Source: JAGWBJ01 sp034423015
GTDB taxonomy: Bacteria; Chloroflexota; Dehalococcoidia; Lucifugimonadales; JAGWBF01
DNA length: 64,000 bases
Reading direction: 5' to 3'
NCBI GenBank assembly: GCA_034423015.1
Contig: DAOUJG010000012.1
Coordinates: 6,330-70,329, forward strand
In this document: in pieces, positions 15,644 to 24,099 of the stretch
Layout: every line of letters begins with the position of its first letter
How positions within the stretch are numbered: position 1 is the first letter of the stretch
Notes under the pieces: generated by a model
Told to the model about the DNA's origin: nothing
The model's database searches: none
Seen by the model: the letters and a program-made list of their open reading frames with translations, nothing else
Position numbers and translations under genes: made by a program

Positions 15644-16699
15644 TCACTCGCCCTTGGCGCCGGTGACGTCCCTGCGCTGGAAGAGCCAGACTGCCGCGGC
15701 GACCAGGGCCGCGGTGTAGGCCAACACTATGAAGAACGCCCGGAGGGTGTCCGGCTGGTCGGCGGCTACACCCAGGGACTGTTGGGCCTCCGTCACGTAC
15801 CCCGAGGTCAGCCACTCACCCACGTTCTGCCCCAGGAGGGCGACCTCCAGGACCCTCTCCAGCCAGTCGGCTATGCTACCCAGCAGGGGAGCGAGTATCA
15901 TCTCCAGCACGTAGTAGCCGAGGGACAGGGCGATGCCCTGGGCGGTGGACTGGGTCAGCACAGCCAGGAACGCGCCCAGGGCGACGTACGGGGCCAGGGC
16001 GAACATCAGCTTGCCCAGCCCCTCGAACGCGTCCAGCCACGCCTGCCGTTCGCCGGCGACGAGGGACCCCTCCTCTCCCGGAGGCACGACCCCCGCCAGG
16101 AGGCTGGAGACCCCGGTAACGACCGCGATGAGGACGACCATGCCGACGGTGACTGCCATGAGCATGACAAGCTTCCCGCTGAGTAGCTGCCAGCGTCCCA
16201 CACCCCTGGTCAACGTCGCCCTCAGGGTGCCCCAACCGTACTCCACGCCCATGACGGTCGCCGCGAGGATCAGGACTGGGATGACAAAGAGCGGGAAGAT
16301 TCCCTCGGCCACCCCAAGGCTGTAGGGCAGGGTGAAGGCGCCGCGGGCCTCTTCGGGGGTGAGGTAGCCCTCGCAGGTCGCGAGCCAGGCCGTCATCTCG
16401 GCGTCGAGGGCCTCGCGCTCGTCCTCGGGGAACCTCTCGGCGATGAGAGCAAGCTCCCGTTCGCCGCGCCCCTCCGCCACGTCCGCGCAGGTCACCACGA
16501 TGGAGCCCTCGCTGTCCCTGTACTCGTAGGGCGGAACGAGGGCGCCGAAGGGGTCGTCGCTGACGTGGTAGCCGGCGTAGAACCCCCACAGGACGCCCTG
16601 GGAGACGAGGATGATGAGGCCCAGCAGTATCCAGGGTATCCACCGGCGGCGGACCTTCTGCCACTCTCCCATGGCCAGGCGCAGGACGTGGGATGTCAT
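15644..16699 (-). CDS. ABC transporter permease (ABC-2 type)
   Basis: This permease of about 351 residues begins MTSHVLRLAMGEWQKVRRR, a typical N-terminus with a basic amphipathic segment before the first membrane helix. Six hydrophobic helices follow, with a large extracytoplasmic loop after helix 1 (acidic, about residues 50-120), as in ABC-2 export permeases of the BcrB/NatB/gliding type. It pairs with the ATPase encoded immediately upstream. The ATG at 16699 is placed at a GCCATGA overlap with the expected ATPase stop. The transported substrate is unknown; antibiotic, lipid or sodium export are all seen with this architecture. The C-terminus is cytosolic and short. Confidence 0.82.
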   Translation of the reverse strand: MTSHVLRLAMGEWQKVRRRWIPWILLGLIILVSQGVLWGFYAGYHVSDDPFGALVPPYEYRDSEGSIVVTCADVAEGRGERELALIAERFPEDEREALDAEMTAWLATCEGYLTPEEARGAFTLPYSLGVAEGIFPLFVIPVLILAATVMGVEYGWGTLRATLTRGVGRWQLLSGKLVMLMAVTVGMVVLIAVVTGVSSLLAGVVPPGEEGSLVAGERQAWLDAFEGLGKLMFALAPYVALGAFLAVLTQSTAQGIALSLGYYVLEMILAPLLGSIADWLERVLEVALLGQNVGEWLTSGYVTEAQQSLGVAADQPDTLRAFFIVLAYTAALVAAAVWLFQRRDVTGAKGE

Positions 16700-17624
16700 G
16701 GCCCCCTCCCTCGTCGTCGCTGCCGGTGACGTCCAGGAAATACTCCTCCAGGGACATCCCGCCGGGGGCCATCTCGGTGACGTAGACATCGGAGCGGCTC
16801 ATGGCCGCGGTCAGCTCTCCGGACCGCTGGATGGGGGCCGCCACGAGCAGCGCGCCATCCTCGGAGTCCCTCACCTCCCCGACCCAATCCAGGGCCGACA
16901 GTATCTCCCGGGCCTTCACGTCGTCGGTGGTCTTCACGCGGACCTGCTCGCCCCTGGCGGACCGCACCAGCTCGGCGACGTCGCCCTGGGCCACCAGCTT
17001 CCCCTTGGAGATGATGGTGACGCTGTCGCAGACCTGCTCCACCTCGTGCAGCAGGTGGCTGGACAACAGCACCGTCCGGTTCCCGTCGCCCAGGCCCTGT
17101 ATCAGCTCGCGCACCTGGATCATGCCCTCGGGGTCCAGGCCATTGGTGGGCTCGTCCAGGCACACTATCTCGGGGTCGCCCAGGAGGGCGTAGGCTATAC
17201 CCAGGCGTTGCTTCATTCCAAGGGAGTAGGTGCGGAACTTGTCGTCGCCCCGGCCGGCCAGCCCCACCCTCTCCAGCAGGTCGTCGACTTCGGCCGGGGA
17301 GCCGCGGCCGGAGATGAAGCGGAAGTACTCGAGGTTCTGCCGCCCCGACATGTAGGGGTAGAAGGCCGGGCTCTCGATGATGGCCCCAACGCGCCGCAGG
17401 GATTCTTCGTGCCCCTCACTGGAGCCGAACAGCCTGAAGCTGCCCGCGGTGGGCCTCAGCAGGCCGAGGAGCATGCCCATGGTGGTGGTCTTGCCGGAGC
17501 CGTTGGGGCCGAGCAGCCCGTAGATGCGGCCCCTGTGCACCTCCATGGAGAGGTCGTCGACGGCGATGATCCTGCCGAAGCGCTTGGTAAGCCCGTCGGT
17601 CTCGATGACCATTTCGCCCGTCAT
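16696..17624 (-). CDS. ABC transporter ATP-binding protein, stop lost by apparent frameshift
   Basis: The ATPase has Walker A GPNGSGKTT, Q-loop region, signature YSLGMKQRLGIAYAL, Walker B IVCLDEPTNGLDP and the H-loop SSHLLHE, followed by an accessory C-terminal domain of about 90 residues, giving the usual 310 residues. The start ATG at 17624 has GGAGG five bases upstream. As written, the frame does not stop: after VTGSDDEGGG it runs through the permease gene in another frame to 15876. One extra G in the GGGGG run at 16701-16705 (plus-strand C run) would create CCA TGA, giving the classic ATGA overlap with the permease. I therefore annotate the end at 16696 and treat the read-through as an indel. 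Confidence 0.8.
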
Positions 17625-17948
17625 TGCAGCCTCCGATCTACGCGCCCGGCGGCGATGATTCGGGTAACGGTAACAGGAACGGGTCCGTGTGTCCAATGGC
17701 TGCCGGGTATGCCGCTCCCATCCCCTGGGTTCCGGCCTTCGCCGGAACGACGTAATGGGATGAATGCGGCGGTCGCCCAGCTCCCTGGATTCCTGCTTGC
17801 GCGGGAATGACGGGCTGGGCGGTCAGGCCAGCTCCCGTTCCGGGCCCTCATTGACCTGCAGGGTCTGGTGTGACACCATGCTGAATGATTATTGTGCTCA
17901 GGCAGGCACGCCGGTCCACCCAAGCTGCGGGGCAGAAGGAGAAAGCGG
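17625..17948. other. Intergenic region with two short REP-like hairpins
   Basis: This divergent intergenic region contains no gene. It holds two inverted repeats of related type: TTCCGGC/GCCGGAA (17730-17747, 4-base loop) and TTCCTGC/GCGGGAA (17790-17807), each followed by a CGACG or TGACG tail and arranged in the same direction. The promoter of the LprG-like gene should lie near 17870-17930, where the DNA is AT-richer; the AGAAGGAGAAAG site precedes the ATG at 17949. Confidence 0.6.
17730..17807. repeat. Pair of interspersed palindromic repeats
   Basis: Two 18-base hairpins, 42 bases apart, share the pattern TTCC-G/T-GC ... GC-C/G-GGAA and resemble the third repeat seen at 28930-28996. They match the widespread 'ATTCCGGC...GCCGGAAT' intergenic family, with no coding role. 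Confidence 0.65.
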
Positions 17949-18797
17949 ATGGAGTTGTCCAAGATGGTGGGTCACAGGTTGTGGACCACGGCGGTGGTTC
18001 CGGGTGTCCTGGTCCTAGTCCTAGTCCTGGCGGCCGCGTGCGGAGGAGGGTCCCCGGAGCCGACCGTCGCACCCGAGCCAACCGTCGCACCCGAGCCGAC
18101 GGCGACTCCCGCACCCACGCCCACTCCGACACCGGAGCCGACGCCGACTCCGACTCCCACGCCGGAGCCTGAGCTGACGCTGGACGACCTGGTCGCGAGC
18201 GCGGTGGAGAAGCTGGCGGCGATGGCGAGCGCAAAGTTCGAGATGATCGACGAAAAAGAGTCGGGGTCCAAGTTCTTCGGGACGACCCTGAAGTCCGTGG
18301 AAGGAGAGGTGCAGTCACCCGACAGGGCCCAGATACTGGTGGACGTGGAGGCGCCGGGACTCGGGTTCGTGGAGATCGGGATACTGGCGGTGGGGGACGA
18401 GGCATACATGAAGTTCTCCAAGGACGCGCCGTGGCTGACCCTGCCCCTGGCGCAGGTGCCCTTCAAATTCCAGGGGATGGGCGTCACCCTGAGCGAATTG
18501 CTGCCGGTCATGAAGGACACGGCAATCACGGGCCGGGAGCGAGTCGGGGGCGCCGACACCATCCGCATAGACGGAAACGTCGTGTCCGAGGACATGTCGG
18601 ACCTCATCACGTCGGTGGACCCCGGACACGCAATCACGTTGACCTGGTGGCTGGACGAGACGGAGCACACCCTGCTGCAGTTCAGGATAGCCGGCCAGGT
18701 GTTCAACGACGACGGGCCTGAGACCAGCCGCCTGCTGACCATAGAGATAGACGTACCCGTCCACATCCAGCTTCCGGAGGTGACCCCCGCCCCTTGA
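17949..18797 (+). CDS. LppX/LprAFG-family lipoprotein (LprG-like)
   Basis: This 282-residue lipoprotein has a signal peptide ending in a lipobox (LAAAC), then a Pro-Thr/Glu linker of about 35 residues, then an LppX_LprAFG fold of about 200 residues. Diagnostic pieces are the early helix ASAVEKLAAMASAKFEM, SVEGEV followed by a pairing strand, GDEAYMKFS, and TIRIDGNVVSEDMSDLI ending with TLTWWLDE. In mycobacteria LprG is a hydrophobic-pocket lipoprotein that works with the adjacent MFS pump P55 in lipid and lipoglycan export. Here the next gene is also an MFS pump and overlaps by a TTGA junction, reproducing that arrangement. ATG at 17949 follows AAGGAGAAAG; an earlier in-frame ATG has no such site. 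Confidence 0.8.
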   Translation: MELSKMVGHRLWTTAVVPGVLVLVLVLAAACGGGSPEPTVAPEPTVAPEPTATPAPTPTPTPEPTPTPTPTPEPELTLDDLVASAVEKLAAMASAKFEMIDEKESGSKFFGTTLKSVEGEVQSPDRAQILVDVEAPGLGFVEIGILAVGDEAYMKFSKDAPWLTLPLAQVPFKFQGMGVTLSELLPVMKDTAITGRERVGGADTIRIDGNVVSEDMSDLITSVDPGHAITLTWWLDETEHTLLQFRIAGQVFNDDGPETSRLLTIEIDVPVHIQLPEVTPAP

Positions 18798-20263
18798 GCG
18801 CCGTCAGGTCTCTCCGCGCTTCCCTGGAGTCCTCCCAGTCGGTGGTCCTGGGGATAATCTGCCTGGGGGTGTTTTCCACCGCGCTGGACCAGACGGTGGT
18901 GGTCGCCGCGCTGCCCAGCGTCATGGTGGACCTGGAGATACCGCTTACGGACCTGGACAGGGCGTCCTGGATCGTGACCGGGTACCTGGTCAGCTATACC
19001 GTGGCCATGCCGTTGGCGGGGCGCCTCTCGGACGTGTACGGCCGCGTCAGGATGTTCCAGGCGGCGCTGGTGCTCTTCTCCATCGGGTCGGCGTTGGTGG
19101 CCGTCGCGCCGGACTTCTCTTGGATAGTGTCGGCAAGGGTGATCCAAGCCTTCGGAGGAGGCGCCACGGTCCCCATTGGCCTCGCGATGGCGGTGGCGGC
19201 CGTATCGCCCCAGAGAAGGGGAGTCGCAATAGGGCTGGTGGCCGCCTCGGCCGAGGCCGGGTCCGTGCTGGGCCCCCTCTACGGAGGGGCCATAATCGAG
19301 TGGATCGGCTGGCGGTGGATATTCTGGCTGGACATACCCCAGAGCTTCATCCTGATAGCCCTGCTGGCCCTTCTGCCCAACCGCTCCAACCCCGAGGCCA
19401 AGATGGACTACTTCGGGGCGCTGGCCCTGGGAGGGGCCCTCACCGTCCTCACCATGGCGCTGTCTCAAAGGAGCATCTTCGCGGGCGAGTCCATCGTCCC
19501 ATACCTCATGGCAGCCGTTGGCGTCTTCCTGATCGCCGTTCTGATCGTGACGGAGAGGCGGGCGGTCCAACCCCTGCTGGCATCGTTCCTGTACACCTCC
19601 AGGGCCTTCGTGTCGGCCAACATCACCCAGTTCCTGGTGGGCGTCTCCCTGATCATCTCCCTGGTGGCCGTGCCCCTGATGGCCGGCACCGTCATGGAGA
19701 AGGCGGCGTGGGAGAGCGCGCTGCACCTGGTGCGGCTCACGGCCGCCATCCCGGTGGGCGCGGTGGTGGGGGGCTACATACTACGCTGGACGGGAGTGCG
19801 GCCGGTGTGCATCACGGGCCTCGCGTTCATCGGGACTGGCCTGCTGTTCATGAGCGGCTGGGAGACGGAGGTGGAGGAGCTGAGGCTGACCGTGCCCCTG
19901 GCCATGGCCGGGCTGGGGTTCGGCCTGGTGATCCCTCCCATCGGGGTCAGCGCCCTGAGCGCGGCGCCCAGCCACTACTGGGGCGCCGCCGCTTCGCTGG
20001 TCACCGCATCGCGAATGGTGGGGATGGCTTTGGGGCTGGCGGCCCTGTCCGCCTGGGGTATCGAGCGGTTCTACAGCCTGACCGCCGACGTGACCATCGG
20101 AGCGACCTACGAGGAGACCGAAGGCCCGCTGATCGCAGCCGGGGTGACAGTGTTCCAGAACCTGTTTACGATTGCTGGGTTCCTCTCTCTGATCGCCATT
20201 CTCACAGCCCTGCTGATGAGAGTGGAGGATGCCGAAGAGGGAGAAGCGGAAGTTTTCTTTTGA
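18794..20263 (+). CDS. MFS transporter, DHA2-like (14 TM), P55-like context
   Basis: This 489-residue major facilitator protein starts with TTG at 18794, overlapping the upstream stop (TTGA). Helix 1 contains STALDQTVVVAALP, the D-x-T-I/V-V-x-x-ALP motif of the 14-helix drug:H+ antiporter subfamily, and the cytosolic loop 2-3 carries GRLSDVYGR (motif A). Helix 5 has SAEAGSVLGPLYGG (motif C). Length and hydrophobic pattern fit 14 helices. In mycobacteria the LprG-P55 operon has the same order and coupling; the likely substrates are lipids or lipophilic compounds. The C-terminus is short and acidic. Confidence 0.88.
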   Translation: MSAVRSLRASLESSQSVVLGIICLGVFSTALDQTVVVAALPSVMVDLEIPLTDLDRASWIVTGYLVSYTVAMPLAGRLSDVYGRVRMFQAALVLFSIGSALVAVAPDFSWIVSARVIQAFGGGATVPIGLAMAVAAVSPQRRGVAIGLVAASAEAGSVLGPLYGGAIIEWIGWRWIFWLDIPQSFILIALLALLPNRSNPEAKMDYFGALALGGALTVLTMALSQRSIFAGESIVPYLMAAVGVFLIAVLIVTERRAVQPLLASFLYTSRAFVSANITQFLVGVSLIISLVAVPLMAGTVMEKAAWESALHLVRLTAAIPVGAVVGGYILRWTGVRPVCITGLAFIGTGLLFMSGWETEVEELRLTVPLAMAGLGFGLVIPPIGVSALSAAPSHYWGAAASLVTASRMVGMALGLAALSAWGIERFYSLTADVTIGATYEETEGPLIAAGVTVFQNLFTIAGFLSLIAILTALLMRVEDAEEGEAEVFF

Positions 20264-20384
20264 GACTGTCGTGCCGGAAGATAGCCAAGCCGAAACAGGA
20301 CGTGATAGAGTGCGGATACATGGGGCGGGTGGGAGGCGGTCCGGTATCCCAGGCAGAAGCCAGGACGGGAAGGAGCCTTGGTCG

Positions 20385-21461
20385 ATGTCAACCCGACGTA
20401 AGGAGCTCCCGAATACTCCATTGCCCTCCCCCTTTCCCGAGGGCTGGTACTTCGTCGCAAGCCGCCAGGCCGTGCTGAAGGAGAGGCTCATCCAGAAGAC
20501 CTGGATGGGCGAGAACATAGTCGTCTGGTGTGACGAGAGCGGTCGCGTCTGCGTGGCCGAGGCCTATTGCCCGCACCTGGGGGCCGACCTGGGGCCGGAG
20601 GCCGGAGGCCGCATATGCGGCGGCCGGCTGGTCTGCCCCTTCCACGGCTTCGAGTTCGACGCAACCGGCCAGTGCGTCGCCACGCCCTACGCCGACCCGC
20701 CCAAGACGGCCAGGCTGCGAGTCTTCGAGACACACGAGGTCCTGGACATGGTCTTTGCCTGGTGGGGGATCGAGGGACGTGAGCCCCAATGGACGCTGCC
20801 CGCCGCGCCGCCGGAGCAGGCCGGGTGGAGCGACCTCAAGATCAGGACCCTCCGCTTCCCCGGCCATCCCCAGGAGACGACGGAGAACTCCGTGGACCTG
20901 GGCCACCTGCGCTACGTCCACGGGTACGACAGCGTGACCCGCACCGCCCGAGTGTCGGTGGAAGGGCCATGTCTGGACAGCAGCTTTGACTTCAGGAGGA
21001 CCCAGCGGATCTCCAAGATCGCGAAATTCACCCTGGAGGTCTCCGCCAGGACCCGCATCTTCGGGCTGGGCTACTCGTTCGTGGAGATCCGCGAGCACAC
21101 CATCGGGATGGACCTGCACCTCTGGGTGCTGGCGACACCCGTGGACGGGACGCTCATCGACCTGTCCCTGGCGTCCCAGGTGCGGGAGATCCGCAACCCC
21201 AGGCGGATGATCGCGGGCCTGGGGTTTCTGCCTGTGGGGCTGCGCGCTCCCATCATGAACAGGTTCATGTCGGATATACAGAATCGGGACGTCCTTCAAG
21301 ACGTGGTGATCTGGAGCCGCAAGCGGTACCGGTCCCGACCCCGACTCTGCCGCTCCGACGGCGAGATCATGCCCTTTCGGGCCTATTGCGCCCAGTTCTA
21401 CCCGGCCCCGCGCGATTCGGCCAGCCCGTACCCCGTTGCACGGGGCAGCGCCGCGCAATGA
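20385..21461 (+). CDS. Rieske non-heme iron oxygenase, steroid-oxygenase-like
   Basis: This 358-residue oxygenase has a Rieske [2Fe-2S] domain with C62-P-H64 and C84-P-F-H87, and a catalytic domain with the 2-His-1-Asp site in ENSVDLGHLRYVHG (D171, H174, H179). The domain order and the PYAD segment after the Rieske motif recall the KshA / DAF-36 / SdmA group that oxidises steroids and sterols, rather than ring-hydroxylating dioxygenases; this is an inference from motifs. The start at 20385 follows GGGAAGGAG; the frame is open upstream but that part is low-complexity. A reductase partner is not encoded nearby. It opens a set of genes (RND transporter, sterol methyltransferase homologue, P450) that fits sterol or steroid-lipid modification. 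Confidence 0.85.
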   Translation: MSTRRKELPNTPLPSPFPEGWYFVASRQAVLKERLIQKTWMGENIVVWCDESGRVCVAEAYCPHLGADLGPEAGGRICGGRLVCPFHGFEFDATGQCVATPYADPPKTARLRVFETHEVLDMVFAWWGIEGREPQWTLPAAPPEQAGWSDLKIRTLRFPGHPQETTENSVDLGHLRYVHGYDSVTRTARVSVEGPCLDSSFDFRRTQRISKIAKFTLEVSARTRIFGLGYSFVEIREHTIGMDLHLWVLATPVDGTLIDLSLASQVREIRNPRRMIAGLGFLPVGLRAPIMNRFMSDIQNRDVLQDVVIWSRKRYRSRPRLCRSDGEIMPFRAYCAQFYPAPRDSASPYPVARGSAAQ

Positions 21462-21612
21462 GCGTTGGAGCCGCGTGTGTGCCTCCGGCCCGCATCCCCG
21501 GCGGGGTCCTGTTCCCGGACCGTCAGGGCGTGGGAGATACTGAATCGTACCGGCTGAGCCAGCGGCCGGCGGGCGACGCCTTCCCCGGCTTTCCTGGATC
21601 GAAGGGTACGCC

Positions 21613-24075
21613 ATGAGCCAGATACTCGACCGCCTGAGCCGGCTGGTAACCGTTCGCCCCTACGTCACTATAGCCGTCCTCGTTATCGTCACCGTCGTAC
21701 TGGCCGCGGGGGCCACGCTGCGCCTCCCGCCGACGGAGGGGGCCGACGTGGCGTTCCTCCCGCCCGGGCATCCGGTCGCCGACGCGACCCGTGAAGTCAG
21801 CGAGCTGTTCAGCGACGCCGGCGACGTCAGAGTCGCAACTCTCATCTTCCGCGGGGAGGCCCTCACGCCTGGCGGCCTCTCCCAGATGGCCGCCCTGATG
21901 GACCGGGTCGTCGGCGACCCGGGTGTGGGCGGCCTCCTGGCGCCCGCCAACGCGATAGTAGCTCCCGCGACACTCGTCGGCGCCGCGCTCCAGGTGGACG
22001 ACTTCGAGTCGGTCACCCAGGCGCAGATCAACTCCGTGCGCAGGGCGCCGGGGGTCCAGGAAGCCCTAGCGGCGATGACCGGGACCGACACGGACGGCAC
22101 ACCGATTGCGATCGCCAACATCCGGCTGACCGATACCGGCGACGAGGGCATCGAGAACGCCGAGCGGAGGATCAGCGAGCTGGCTGCGGCGGACGAAGGC
22201 CCGCTGACCGTGAGCAGCGTGTCGCCGGTGATCGTCGAGGACGAGTACAAGCAGGCCACGGAGCAGGGGATGGCGCCGCTGATACTGGCGGCGCTGGTGT
22301 TGATAGCGGTGCTGCTCGTGCTCTTCACCCGCACCATCTCGGACATGCTGCTGACGCTGCTGGGGCTCATTCTGGCAATCGCCTGCGTCATCGGCGCGGA
22401 GGGGTGGCTTGGGCCGGATGGACTGGGCCTGATAGGCCCTCCGAGCTCGCTCACGGCAATGGTGCCCGTCATCCTCATCAGCCTCACGGTGGACTACGCC
22501 ATCCAGACGGTCTCGCACTACCGCGAGCAGCGCGTCGCAGGCGAGCCGGTGGCACCGGCCATACGGGTCGGACTGCGACACGTCACAATCCCGCTGATGC
22601 TGGCTGCCGTTACCACGATCGTCAGCCTGCTGGCGACCCTGTTCTCGCCCATCGGGGTCATTGGAGACTTCGGCGTAGTCGCTGGGCTGGGCGTGGGGAT
22701 GAGCCTGGTGGTGATGCTGACGCTGATCCCCGCTGGACGGTTGATCATCGACCGGCGGCGGGAGTCGCGCGGCACCCTGAAGCCCGCCCGACCCATCTCC
22801 AACGCACTGCCCGGAATCCCCCGGATGACGGAGAGGCTTGGAAGATGGGTTACGCGCCGGCCGGCTCCCTATCTCGTCGCGGTGGTCCTCATCACCATCG
22901 GCCTTGGGTACGCTGCGACGGGGCTGAAGTCCGAATTCAGCATCAAAGACGTCCTGCCCCGTGGCGGGAGCGTGCTGGAGGATATGAACACCCTGGAAGC
23001 GGCCGTCGGCGGCTCGACGGAGGTCGCCAGCCTGCTGGTCAGGGCCGAGGCCACAGAGAGCAGGACGCTCCTGAACCTCCGCGACCTCACGCGCGCCTTC
23101 GAGGACGAGCAGCTCCGACCGAGGGCCGCCACAGGTACGATCCAGGGATCTTATGAAGGGTTTTTGCAAGACTGGACCCACGACTCCGGCGAGCCCGGCG
23201 ACAAGTACGACCCGGAGCTGGCAGAGCTCTTCAGCACAGCCTCTTCCGGAGTCGAGCTCGATCCGGAGCTGATGCAGGAGCTCATCGACAAGCTCCTCGA
23301 GGAAGAGCCCGGCCTGGCGCATTTCATGGTCAACGATCCGGAGGGCATCGATACGATGCTTCTCCAGTTCCCGATCTTCCCGGGCGACCCCGGGGGAACG
23401 AGGATGCTCCACGACGACATCGAAGAGCTATGGCTCGGCGACGACAGCGCCGTCACAGCGGCTTCGAGCAGCATCGTCGCGGTTGCCGTCACCGACCAGA
23501 TCACCGACGGGCAGACGGAGTCGATCAGCATCACCGTTGCCGTGGCCCTGGGCATCCTGTCCATCTTCTTCTGGGTGACGCTGCGGCAGCCCATGCTGGG
23601 ACTCGTCGCGGTGGGGCCCATCGTGCTCGTGCTCATCTGCGTGCTGGGCACGATGGCGCTGCTGGGTATTCCCTACACGCTAGTCACCTCGATCATCACG
23701 GCGCTGTCGATCGGGATCGGCGTGGACTACACCATCCACGTGATTCACCGCTACCGCGAGGAGTTCGCCCGCCTGCGCAACCCGGAGCAAGCGGCAGTCA
23801 ATACCCTCGCGACCACCGGTTCGGCGCTGTTGGGTTCCGCGCTGACCACGGCTTTCGGTTTCGGAGTGCTGATAGCATCGCCCCTGCTCGCATCCCAGCA
23901 GTTCGGCATCACGGCGACCATTACGATCGTCTATTCCCTCGTAGTCTCCATTCTGGTGGTGCTGCCCGCCATGGTGGTCTGGGGCGCGTACCAGAATGCG
24001 CGCCTACGCTCGATGGTGCAGCGTGCGTGGGACGATCTCGACGTTGCCATCGAGGACGTGCATCGACGCAAATAG
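21613..24075 (+). CDS. RND / MMPL (HAE3-type) lipid transporter
   Basis: This 820-residue protein has two repeated halves, each made of one leading helix, a large extracytoplasmic domain and a block of five or six helices with a sterol-sensing-like bundle. The N-terminal helix is at about residues 18-36. Helical blocks lie at about 215-385 and 630-800, with VDYAIQ-V-HY-RE and VDYTIHVIHRYREE, the paired GxGVDY-type motifs of HAE3/MMPL transporters. Members move hydrophobic substrates such as hopanoids, sterols and mycolate-type lipids. In the sterol-producing Methylococcus an RND protein is part of the sterol transport set, so the neighbouring methyltransferase and oxygenases make sterol-like lipid export a reasonable guess. 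Confidence 0.85.
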   Translation: MSQILDRLSRLVTVRPYVTIAVLVIVTVVLAAGATLRLPPTEGADVAFLPPGHPVADATREVSELFSDAGDVRVATLIFRGEALTPGGLSQMAALMDRVVGDPGVGGLLAPANAIVAPATLVGAALQVDDFESVTQAQINSVRRAPGVQEALAAMTGTDTDGTPIAIANIRLTDTGDEGIENAERRISELAAADEGPLTVSSVSPVIVEDEYKQATEQGMAPLILAALVLIAVLLVLFTRTISDMLLTLLGLILAIACVIGAEGWLGPDGLGLIGPPSSLTAMVPVILISLTVDYAIQTVSHYREQRVAGEPVAPAIRVGLRHVTIPLMLAAVTTIVSLLATLFSPIGVIGDFGVVAGLGVGMSLVVMLTLIPAGRLIIDRRRESRGTLKPARPISNALPGIPRMTERLGRWVTRRPAPYLVAVVLITIGLGYAATGLKSEFSIKDVLPRGGSVLEDMNTLEAAVGGSTEVASLLVRAEATESRTLLNLRDLTRAFEDEQLRPRAATGTIQGSYEGFLQDWTHDSGEPGDKYDPELAELFSTASSGVELDPELMQELIDKLLEEEPGLAHFMVNDPEGIDTMLLQFPIFPGDPGGTRMLHDDIEELWLGDDSAVTAASSSIVAVAVTDQITDGQTESISITVAVALGILSIFFWVTLRQPMLGLVAVGPIVLVLICVLGTMALLGIPYTLVTSIITALSIGIGVDYTIHVIHRYREEFARLRNPEQAAVNTLATTGSALLGSALTTAFGFGVLIASPLLASQQFGITATITIVYSLVVSILVVLPAMVVWGAYQNARLRSMVQRAWDDLDVAIEDVHRRK

Positions 24076-24099
24076 GGGGTCGTCGTAAGAAAGAGGCTT

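Noticed and set aside
15876..16695. C-terminal extension of the ABC ATPase frame
   Set aside because: The extension overlaps the permease gene in another frame and is Arg/Pro/Gly-rich; it is better explained by an indel removing the stop.
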